From assembly GCF_900184265.1 (NCBI RefSeq), contig NZ_FXXA01000002.1, positions 124,001 through 188,000 on the forward strand: a DNA stretch of 64,000 nt, written 5' to 3'. The DNA comes from Eggerthella timonensis (GTDB lineage: Bacteria; Actinomycetota; Coriobacteriia; Coriobacteriales; Eggerthellaceae). The notes beneath the pieces were generated by a model that made no database searches, was not told where the DNA came from, and saw only the letters and a program-made list of their open reading frames with translations. Made by a program: the position numbers and the translations under genes. Shown one piece after another: positions 19,168 to 26,260 of the stretch. Each line of letters opens with the position of its first letter. Within the stretch, counting starts at the first letter, position 1.

Positions 19168-19215
19168 CTCGCAGAAGAGGTCGCGCGACGGGAGGGGGGC
19201 TAGCGCACCTCTTCC

Positions 19216-21723
19216 CTAGTACGCCTCGTCGAGGTTGGCGTGGGCTTGGGCGTCGGCCTCGAGGGGGAAGAACTTGCCCTGGTTGTGGCGGTCGAGGGCC
19301 ACGAGCGCGATCATGCCGGCGTTGTCGCCGCAGGCGCTCAGGGGAGGCAAGGTCAGCCGCACGCGCAAACGTTCGCACAGCGCAACGTAGGCGTCGCGCA
19401 GCACGGGGTTCGCCGCCACGCCGCCGCCGAGGCAGAACGTGCGCGCGCCCGTTTGCCGCAGCGCCATTTCGGCCTTTTTCACCTGCACGTCCACCACCGC
19501 CTGCTGGAAGCTGGCGGCGATATCGGGCACGTTGAGCTCGCGCCCGGCGGCGCGCTCGTTGTTGATGTAGGTGACCACCGCGGTTTTCAGCCCCGACAGC
19601 GAGAAGCGCAGGTCGCCCGAGTGCATCATGGCGCGCGGGAACGGGATGGCCTTCGGATCGCCCAGCGCCGCCTGCTTCGAGATCACGGGTCCGCCCGGAT
19701 AGCCCAGGCCCAACGCCTTAGCCACCTTGTCGAATGCTTCGCCCACCGCGTCGTCGATGGTGGCTCCCAGCGTTTCGTAGTCGCCCCAGCCCTTCATGTG
19801 CACGAGCAGCGTGTTGCCGCCCGACACGAGCGACACCACCGCGGGCGGCTCGAAATCGGGCGCGCCGATCTTGTTGGCGTACAGGTGGCCCTCGAGGTGA
19901 TTGACGCCGATGAACGGCAGGTCGGCGGCCCAGGCCGCGCCCTTCGCGAAGGCGACGCCCACCACGAGCGCGCCCACGAGCCCCGGCGCGTAGGTCACGG
20001 CCACGGAATCGAGATCGCGCCAGGTGAGACGCTCCACCCCGAGCGCGGCGGCCGCCACGTCGAAGCACTCGTCGCACACGCCGCAGATGGCCTCGATGTG
20101 CTTGCGGCTGGCGATCTCGGGCACCACGCCGCCGAAGCGCGCGTGGAAGTCGATCTGCGATGCCACGACGTCGGCGATGAGCGCGCCGTTGCCGTCGACG
20201 ATGGCGGCGGCCGTCTCGTCGCAGGACGATTCGATGGCGAGGATGAGGGGGCGGACGACATTGACTGCCGAAGCGGTGTCTGCCTCGCAAATTGTTTCAC
20301 GTGAAACAATTGTTCGTGTTTCGCCGCGAAGGGCGCGCGCGTCTTCGCAGGCCGCGCCCACCACCAGCTCCATCCCGGCCACGTCGTGCTTGGCAAGCGG
20401 CAGGGGGCCCTCCATGATAACGGCATCCTCGCCGTCGGAATAGTAGCGCGGGCGCACGCCGAGCGAGGCCAGGCCGAGCGCTGCGTACAGCGCCTGCGCG
20501 CCGGCGTTGCTCGCGCGCACCTCGAGCGAGCAGCTCAACGCGCCCAAATCGCGCGCGTCGGCCGCCACGCGGGCCAGCAGCCCGCGCGCGATGCCGCGGC
20601 GGCGCATGGCCGGGTCGACGCCCACCTTGAGAATCTGCACCTGCCCGTCGACGATCCACCCGCCGGCGTAACCCACGAGCGTCTCCCCCTCGTAAGCAGC
20701 CCACCAACTGCGATCCCCTCGGGGAAGCTCGTCGGCTACGAGGGCTTCGTTCCAGGCGTCCGAGCCCATGACCTGCGACTCCAGCGCCGCGACCGCAGTC
20801 GCGTGAGCGGCGTCGAGCGGTTTGTACGTGATGCCGCGCTCGTCGGGACGGGCGTTCAGAATGGCGGTGTCGTGCATGGTGGCGCGCTGGTCGGCCCGCG
20901 TCTCCACGTCCTGCACGCCGGTCATGAGGTTCTTCGGGTCGTTCTTCGCCAGCCGGATGCGCTCGTTCTCCTCCGCGTCCGACAGCCGCGTGTACACGGG
21001 CAGCGCGAACGCGGAATCATGTCGGCGCGCGTCGAACGGGTCGGCCTCGTCCGATTGCCACGCCGCCTGCAGCGCCAGCAGCAGCCCGCGCCCCGTCGGC
21101 GTCCACAGCTCGGGTGCCAGCACAGCGCCGCACGCCGCGAACAACTCGGCGTACTTGCGCAGCGCGTCGCCCGTCACCTGCTGCGCGGCCGCGTCGGCCG
21201 CGAGTTCCTCGGCAGCCAGCTCGGCCTTCACCACGCGGTCGGCCTCGAGCCGCTCGATCCCCTCATCGCCCAGCAGGTAGCGTACCGGGTACACTTCCTT
21301 GCGCATGGCGTCGGCCACCACGGCCAGCGGCCCGCGCTCGCCCGCAGCCCATGCATTCCACGCCACCGCGTCGAGCGACGACACGCCCACGAGCCCCACC
21401 TCGAGCGCCGATGCGATGCCCTTCGCCGTGGCCATCGCGATGCGCACGCCCGTGAACGAGCCCGGGCCGCGCCCCACCGTCACGCACGCGATATCCTCGC
21501 GCGCCACGCCGTGCGCGGTCAGCGCCTCGTCGATGCGCGGCAGCAGCTGCGTGTTCGACGCGCGACGCGCCTCCACCTCCACCGAGGCGACGAGGTCCAC
21601 CGTCCGCGACGACGCGCGCAGCACACCCAGGCCGATCGCGATGATTTCGTTGGCAGTATCGAATGCGAGCACGTAACGTGCCCGCTCAGACGCGCCCTCA
21701 GGACGCGAGTTCAATTCGCTCAC
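19216..21723 (-). CDS. tsaD: TsaB-RimI-TsaD triple fusion: t6A tRNA modification and N-terminal acetyltransferase
   Basis: 835 aa from a GTG whose bases overlap the tsaE stop (GTGA). Residues about 1-280 are TsaB (AFDTANEIIAIGLG, GRGPGSFTGVRIAMATAKG). About 282-455 are a GNAT acetyltransferase of the RimI type (acetyl-CoA loop MRRRGIARGLL). About 485-835 are TsaD (IESSCDETAAAIVDG, metal site HLEGHLYANKIG). TsaB and TsaD with TsaE form the threonylcarbamoyl-adenosine transferase complex; RimI acetylates ribosomal protein S18. The three are normally separate or partly fused genes. The RimI-TsaD linker (472-477, VSRET) is encoded by a perfect parS site. Confidence 0.9.
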   Translation of the reverse strand: MSELNSRPEGASERARYVLAFDTANEIIAIGLGVLRASSRTVDLVASVEVEARRASNTQLLPRIDEALTAHGVAREDIACVTVGRGPGSFTGVRIAMATAKGIASALEVGLVGVSSLDAVAWNAWAAGERGPLAVVADAMRKEVYPVRYLLGDEGIERLEADRVVKAELAAEELAADAAAQQVTGDALRKYAELFAACGAVLAPELWTPTGRGLLLALQAAWQSDEADPFDARRHDSAFALPVYTRLSDAEENERIRLAKNDPKNLMTGVQDVETRADQRATMHDTAILNARPDERGITYKPLDAAHATAVAALESQVMGSDAWNEALVADELPRGDRSWWAAYEGETLVGYAGGWIVDGQVQILKVGVDPAMRRRGIARGLLARVAADARDLGALSCSLEVRASNAGAQALYAALGLASLGVRPRYYSDGEDAVIMEGPLPLAKHDVAGMELVVGAACEDARALRGETRTIVSRETICEADTASAVNVVRPLILAIESSCDETAAAIVDGNGALIADVVASQIDFHARFGGVVPEIASRKHIEAICGVCDECFDVAAAALGVERLTWRDLDSVAVTYAPGLVGALVVGVAFAKGAAWAADLPFIGVNHLEGHLYANKIGAPDFEPPAVVSLVSGGNTLLVHMKGWGDYETLGATIDDAVGEAFDKVAKALGLGYPGGPVISKQAALGDPKAIPFPRAMMHSGDLRFSLSGLKTAVVTYINNERAAGRELNVPDIAASFQQAVVDVQVKKAEMALRQTGARTFCLGGGVAANPVLRDAYVALCERLRVRLTLPPLSACGDNAGMIALVALDRHNQGKFFPLEADAQAHANLDEAY
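20293..20308. promoter_or_regulatory. parS site inside the tsaB-rimI-tsaD fusion
   Basis: Perfect TGTTTCACGTGAAACA read in frame as part of T-I-V-S-R-E-T-I in the linker before the TsaD domain. Confidence 0.88.
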
Positions 21724-22235
21724 GCATTTCCTCCCGCGCACTTCATGAGCCGCGACTTCGAATCCTTCGCCCATACGAACAGCAGCCTGCGCGCGCGATC
21801 GCCGTAGGCATGCGCCGTGACAGCGCGGTTGCCCGCGTCGTCCACGCGCAGCGACAACTCGAGATAGCCGTACGGCAGCGCTTCCGGAAACTTTTCGCCC
21901 CACTCGATGAACGACGCGCCGTCGCCGTCGATGGTCTCGTAATAGCCGATGTCCTCGAGCTCGTCCGCCTCCTCGAGACGGTACAGGTCGAAGTGGTACA
22001 GCGGCAGCGAACCGGCCGGATACGTCAGCAGGATGTTGAACGTGGGGCTGGTCACCTGATCGCGCACGCCGAGGCCCGCCGCGACGCCCTGCACGAACTG
22101 CGTCTTGCCCGCTCCCAGGTCGCCCGATAGCACGATGACGTCGCCCGCCTGCAAGTAGGGCGCAAGCGTGGCCGCCAGCTGCTTCGTCGCTTCGGACGAG
22201 GTCGTTTTGCGCGTGTATGTCAGTCCGTTTGCCAT
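21720..22235 (-). CDS. tsaE: tRNA threonylcarbamoyladenosine biosynthesis ATPase TsaE
   Basis: 171 aa. Walker A SGDLGAGKTQF at residues 38-48, the family motif VTSPTFNILLTYP, and Walker-B-like YHFDLYRL plus FIEWGEKF are clear. TsaE is the ATPase that drives TsaB/TsaD turnover. I chose ATG 22235 (MANGLTYTR); its Shine-Dalgarno is weak and an ATG four codons upstream is possible. Overlaps the GTG of the fusion gene, so all t6A transfer components here are on one transcript. Confidence 0.92.
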   Translation of the reverse strand: MANGLTYTRKTTSSEATKQLAATLAPYLQAGDVIVLSGDLGAGKTQFVQGVAAGLGVRDQVTSPTFNILLTYPAGSLPLYHFDLYRLEEADELEDIGYYETIDGDGASFIEWGEKFPEALPYGYLELSLRVDDAGNRAVTAHAYGDRARRLLFVWAKDSKSRLMKCAGGNA

Positions 22236-22398
22236 GCTTCGTATCATACGCCAACGCCTCTGCGCGAACCAGCCCTCCCGAATATCACCGCATTCGGCGG
22301 ACGTGCTCTGCACGAGGCGTTCGATGAGCTATGATCGCAGCGAACAAAGAAGCAGCCAGCAGTTCAGCCCTGCCGACGACCACGTTAGGAGCCATGCC

Positions 22399-23475
22399 AT
22401 GTACGAACAGCGCGTCGATGCCGCGAGGCGCAACCTCGCGAGCCGCGACCTCGAGCAGATGCTCGTGTGCGACCCCCGTTCCATCCAGTACCTCACCGGC
22501 GTCTACGCCGAGCCGGGCGAACGTTTCCTCGGGCTGATAATCGCTCCGAGCATCCAGCCCACGCTCATAATGAACGCACTGTTCACCGCCCCGGCCGATG
22601 CGGCCTGCGTCGTCCGCTCGTTCACGGATACCGACGACCCGCTGGCCATCGTCGAAGAGCTGTGCGACCCCGACGCGCCGCTCGGCTGCGACAAGAACCT
22701 GCCCGCGCGCTTCCTGCTGCCGCTCATGGACCGCGCCGCCGCAGCGGGCTTCGTGCTGGCCTCCGAGGCCGTCGACGACGCGCGCGCCATCAAGGACGAC
22801 ACCGAGCGCGAGCTCATGCGCGCTGCCAGCGCCACGAACGATGCCGCGATGAGCCGCTTCCGCCAGCTCGTGCACGAGGGCGTCACCGAAGCCGACGTCG
22901 CCGGCCAGCTGGAGGCGATCTACCGCGAGCTGGGCGCGCAGGGACACTCGTTCACGCCCATCGTCAGCTTCGGCGCGAACGCCGCCGACCCGCATCACGA
23001 ACCCGACGACACGCCGCTGGCCAACGGCGACGTGGTGCTGTTCGACGTCGGCTGCCGTCGGGACGAATACTGCTCCGACATGACGCGCACGTTCGTGTTC
23101 GGCGAGCCCAGCGCGTTGCAGCGCGAAGTGCACGATACCGTGCGGCGCGCGAACGAAGCGGCCCGCGAGCTGGTTGCCCCCGGCGTGCGCTTCTGCGACA
23201 TCGATGCGGCGGCGCGCACCGTCATCGAAGAGGCCGGCTACGGCCCGTACTTCACCCATCGCCTGGGACATCAGATCGGCCTCGACGTGCACGAGCCCGG
23301 CGACGTGTCGGCCGCGCACGACGCGCCGGTTGAAGCGGGCATGGTGTTCTCCATCGAGCCGGGCATCTATCTACCCGGCGAGTTCGGCGTGCGCATCGAG
23401 GATCTCGTGCTGGTCACCGACGACGGCTGCGAAGTGCTCAACAGCTACCCCCGCGAGCTGACCGTCGTCGGCTAG
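22399..23475 (+). CDS. M24-family aminopeptidase (Xaa-Pro type)
   Basis: 358-aa cytoplasmic dimetal peptidase. An N-terminal creatinase-like domain (1-~125) is followed by a pita-bread catalytic domain. Metal ligands can be assigned: Asp in LFDVGCRRDEY and DMTRTF, His in HRLGHQIGLDVHE, Glu in SIEPGIY and VRIEDLVL. The start ATG lies 7 bases after AGGAG; the longer open frame is not used. Transcribed alone, divergent from tsaE. Could be PepP- or PepQ-like; specificity cannot be resolved. Confidence 0.88.
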   Translation: MYEQRVDAARRNLASRDLEQMLVCDPRSIQYLTGVYAEPGERFLGLIIAPSIQPTLIMNALFTAPADAACVVRSFTDTDDPLAIVEELCDPDAPLGCDKNLPARFLLPLMDRAAAAGFVLASEAVDDARAIKDDTERELMRAASATNDAAMSRFRQLVHEGVTEADVAGQLEAIYRELGAQGHSFTPIVSFGANAADPHHEPDDTPLANGDVVLFDVGCRRDEYCSDMTRTFVFGEPSALQREVHDTVRRANEAARELVAPGVRFCDIDAAARTVIEEAGYGPYFTHRLGHQIGLDVHEPGDVSAAHDAPVEAGMVFSIEPGIYLPGEFGVRIEDLVLVTDDGCEVLNSYPRELTVVG

Positions 23476-23498
23476 CGCTCCGCCCCCCCGCATCGCGC

Positions 23499-23542
23499 AG
23501 CGACCCCGCCTCGGCTTCCGGAGGCGGGGTCGCTTTTCGTTT
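23499..23542. terminator. Bidirectional intrinsic terminator
   Basis: Perfect 14-bp stem (AGCGACCCCGCCTC and complement) with 8-base loop, followed by TTTCGTTT on the plus strand. It serves the M24 peptidase and possibly the convergent small gene. Confidence 0.8.
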
Positions 23543-23813
23543 ACTTGCCGCCGAACAAGCCCGACAGCTTCCCCAGGATGTCGCCGTCGCCCAGGAAGTC
23601 GCCTACCGCTTCCATCACCTTGTCCATGTTGAGCTCCTTGCCCTCGAGCAGCGGCTCCACGGCACCCACCACGTCCTTGAGCTCCTCGTCGCTCAGCTCG
23701 AGCCCCGTCGCGTTCTTGATGGCGGCGCCCGGGTCGATGCCGAACCGCTTCAGCTGCTCCGGATCCTCGGCCGCCCCCTTCACGAACTGCCCTACGATCT
23801 GCTGCACATCCAT
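23541..23813 (-). CDS. Small acidic protein of unknown function
   Basis: 90 aa, helical, acidic. The middle (AEDPEQLKRF, GLELSDEELKDVV) faintly recalls Nif11-type leader peptides, and the C-terminus is Gly-rich (GDFLGDGDILGKLSGLFGG). No peptide-maturation genes are adjacent, so I do not call it a precursor peptide. ATG follows GGAGAGAAC. Transcribed alone. Confidence 0.6.
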   Translation of the reverse strand: MDVQQIVGQFVKGAAEDPEQLKRFGIDPGAAIKNATGLELSDEELKDVVGAVEPLLEGKELNMDKVMEAVGDFLGDGDILGKLSGLFGGK

Positions 23814-23928
23814 GGTTCTCTCCTTGCTTCAACTATCCGTTGAACTGGGCTTATTCTGATCTGAACCCCTGCGCGTACCTTATCATATCGATAACCGTTC
23901 AAGGAGAATAAGAGGGGACGACACGCCT

Positions 23929-24873
23929 ATGACAGCGAAGAAGCAGCTGAGCGAGCACGACGCAAAAGCAAGCGAGGCGCCGAAGAAGCCGACCGAGAAA
24001 AAGGAGCCGAAGGAGCGCCACTTCGTTGACGCGAAAACCGGGGAGACCGTCGCGAAACCGAAGCAGGGCGGCTCGGGTGCGGCGACGCAAGCCGTGCGCG
24101 AGGAGATGCACGCGGAGCGCAAGGGGAACGCGCTGCCGTTCCGCATCGGCGCCATCGTGCTGTGGGTGCTGGGCATCGTGTTCGAGGTGGTGGCCATCCT
24201 CGTGGCGAACAGCACGCTGTATCTTCCAAAGTTCCCGCCGATCACCTGGGTGGTTATCTTCCTCGTAGTCGACCTCGTGTTCGTGGTGGTGGGCTCGCAG
24301 CTGTGGAAACGCGCGAACCACCTCAGCCCGGCGTCCAAGGAGAACAAGCTGGCGTACTGGGTGCAGACCGAGCTCGGCGTCGTCATCGCGGTTATCGCGT
24401 TCGCGCCCATCCTGCTGCTCATGCTGACGAACAAGGACCTGGACAAGAAGACGAAGCAGGTGTGCTCCATCGTGGCCGGCGTGGCGCTCGTGGCCGGCGT
24501 CGGCAGCGGCATCGACTACCATCCGACGTCGCAGGAGGACCTCGACCAGGCCGAAGCCGGCGCCGCTGTGCTTTCGGACGACGGGCTGGCATACTGGACG
24601 CCGTTCGGCGAGGTGTACCACTTCAACCCCGATTGCCAGTACATCAAGAATTCGGGCACCATCTACTCGGGCTCGATCAACGACGCGCTTGAGGCCGGCC
24701 GCAACCGCGCCTGCTCCGGCTGCGCCGTGGAAGACGGAACCGACACGCTCGACAGCGCCGATCCCGCCGCCGTGGAGGAAGCCGCCGCGAACGCCATCAG
24801 CGTGATCGAGGGCGGCGCCGGGGCGAACGCCGAGGGCGCCAGCAAGCAGGAGGATCTCCCGAAAGCGGCGTAA
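23929..24873 (+). CDS. Membrane protein with C-terminal Ada-like Cys zinc-finger motif
   Basis: 314 aa. A Lys/Glu-rich cytoplasmic N-terminus (1-65) is followed by about four hydrophobic segments (about 70-200). A soluble C-terminal part contains VYHFNPDCQYIKNSG...ACSGC, similar to the metal-binding strand-loop in Ada and related extracellular modules. The tail is Ala/Glu-rich. No functional family recognised; it may sense or bind metal outside the cell. Followed by a large hairpin. Confidence 0.65.
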   Translation: MTAKKQLSEHDAKASEAPKKPTEKKEPKERHFVDAKTGETVAKPKQGGSGAATQAVREEMHAERKGNALPFRIGAIVLWVLGIVFEVVAILVANSTLYLPKFPPITWVVIFLVVDLVFVVVGSQLWKRANHLSPASKENKLAYWVQTELGVVIAVIAFAPILLLMLTNKDLDKKTKQVCSIVAGVALVAGVGSGIDYHPTSQEDLDQAEAGAAVLSDDGLAYWTPFGEVYHFNPDCQYIKNSGTIYSGSINDALEAGRNRACSGCAVEDGTDTLDSADPAAVEEAAANAISVIEGGAGANAEGASKQEDLPKAA

Positions 24874-24895
24874 CGACCCCTCCCCGCAGGTCAAC

Positions 24896-24935
24896 GAATG
24901 CCGGAAACCGCGTATCGACGCGGTTTCCGGCATTC
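24896..24935. repeat. Perfect hairpin downstream of the membrane protein gene
   Basis: 18-bp arms (GAATGCCGGAAACCGCGT and complement), loop ATCG. It may act as a terminator although no T-run follows. Confidence 0.6.
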
Positions 24936-24936
24936 T

Positions 24937-25095
24937 GGGCGCAAATGGGAACCTGTGCCAATTTTGAGCGGACAAGCGAGCTACGAAGAAGCTGAGATTT
25001 CTCCTCCACCTGGGGTTTTGAGAAGCAACGAAGGCAGTGTTGCCGCCACGCGCGCTGAGAAATTGCCATGGGTGCCGATGTGCGCCCAAAACCTG
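24937..25095. repeat. Imperfect inverted repeat in the gap before the ferredoxin cluster
   Basis: The outer ends GGGCGCAAATGGGAACC and the complement of GGTGCCGATGTGCGCCC align with a few mismatches, as do inner TGCCAATTT/AAATTGCCA. No gene inside. Confidence 0.45.
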
Positions 25096-25148
25096 CCGGC
25101 CTCTCAGCGGCGGTGCAACGCAGACGACGTCGCGAGGCAAGAGAGGCG

Positions 25149-25667
25149 CTACCGCTTCATCCCGCTGCGGCGAGCGGCGGCTTTCGCATCGTGGAGGCGC
25201 TTGCAGTCGGGGCAGATGGACGTGAGCGCGCGTGCGCGGGCGGCATCGGCGTTCTCCTCCTGCTCGAGCAGCTCGTTCGCGAACGCCACCTCCTTGTTCG
25301 TGGCGTAGTAGCGGCCACATGATTCGCACTCGGCCAGCGCGAACAAGCAGCGCTTGGGCGGCTCGGGGTCGTCGGCGAACCCTGAGTCCTCGATGAGGCT
25401 CATTGCCCCGGTCGGGCACACGGGCACGCAACGGCCGCACTGCGTGCAGTCGTACAGGTCGAGCGTCCACACGAGCATGCCCTCGTCCTCGTCGATGAAG
25501 ATGCGGATGGCACGGGAATCGCACGCCACCGCGCAGGCGGCACAGGCGATGCAGCGCCCGAAGTCATGGCGCGGCTTTCCCTCCACCGGCTCGTGCGCGC
25601 GGCGCGCCAGCGGAACGGGCCTTCCTCCGGAGATGGCGTTCGGCACGCGCGGCTTGACCGCCCCCAT
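25149..25667 (-). CDS. Polyferredoxin-like Fe-S subunit of the formate dehydrogenase cluster
   Basis: 172 aa. Two 4Fe-4S motifs: CIACAACAVACD and CTQCGRCVPVCP. After them CESCGRYY and CPDC form a probable extra metal site near the C-terminus, as in HycF/HydN-like proteins. The ATG overlaps the upstream ferredoxin stop (TGATG). Likely transfers electrons to or from FdhF; partner choice is inferred from the operon. Confidence 0.8.
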   Translation of the reverse strand: MGAVKPRVPNAISGGRPVPLARRAHEPVEGKPRHDFGRCIACAACAVACDSRAIRIFIDEDEGMLVWTLDLYDCTQCGRCVPVCPTGAMSLIEDSGFADDPEPPKRCLFALAECESCGRYYATNKEVAFANELLEQEENADAARARALTSICPDCKRLHDAKAAARRSGMKR

Positions 25668-26260
25668 CACGCCTCCCCCTCCTCGACGCCCAGCGCGCCG
25701 CGCATGGCGATGTCGGTCATCTCGATGGCCTCGATGCGACGCGTGCGGCCCAAAGCCCCCAGCATTCCTTCGTCTACCAGCGCAAGCGCTTTCGTGGGGC
25801 AGGCAGCCACGCAGCGCGGACCGTCCGGCGATTTCGCGCACAGGTCGCACATCACCACCGACGTGTACGAACCCGTCTCCTTCTGGCGCAGCAACCCTGC
25901 CGAGCGCGACGACGAGGCGCGGCTGTACGGCACCGCCTTCACGTGCGCCGTCGAAGGGGCCGACGGGTACACGGCGCCGAAGGGACACACGAGCGCACAG
26001 AGCAGGCATCCCGTGCAGCGGCTTTCGTCCACGTGCAGACGATCGCGCTCTTGCACGATGGCCCCCTCGGGGCACACGGACATGCAGGGAGCGCCCTCGC
26101 ACTGATGGCACGTCACCGCGGCGGACACGGTGCGCGTCTTCACGAGCGAGATGCGCGACGCGGGCCGCAACGCACGCCGCCGATGGCTTTCCGTGCAGGT
26201 GACGCGACAGGCGCCGCAACCGATGCAGCGGGACGGGTCGGACACGACGAAGCGGTTCAT
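25667..26260 (-). CDS. HycB/HydN-type ferredoxin with four 4Fe-4S clusters
   Basis: 197 aa. Four cysteine groups: CIGCGACRVTC, CHQCEGAPCMSVCP, CTGCLLCALVCP, and CDLCAKSPDGPRCVAACP. This is the standard four-cluster electron-transfer subunit that pairs with molybdopterin enzymes. Begins within the last codons of fdhF (4-base overlap) and ends within the next gene, so the three are translationally coupled. Cytoplasmic: no signal peptide. Confidence 0.85.
   Translation of the reverse strand: MNRFVVSDPSRCIGCGACRVTCTESHRRRALRPASRISLVKTRTVSAAVTCHQCEGAPCMSVCPEGAIVQERDRLHVDESRCTGCLLCALVCPFGAVYPSAPSTAHVKAVPYSRASSSRSAGLLRQKETGSYTSVVMCDLCAKSPDGPRCVAACPTKALALVDEGMLGALGRTRRIEAIEMTDIAMRGALGVEEGEA

Larger units (their letters stand above)
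18774..19215. other. Intergenic region between kdp and tsaD with parS sites and an inverted repeat
   Basis: No credible gene. The region holds a near-parS at 18837, a perfect parS at 19152, and a long inverted repeat between them. Confidence 0.7.

Noticed and set aside
26108-26125. TGGCACG sequence within the ferredoxin gene as a sigma-54 promoter
   Set aside because: It lies in coding sequence and lacks TTGC at the right spacing.
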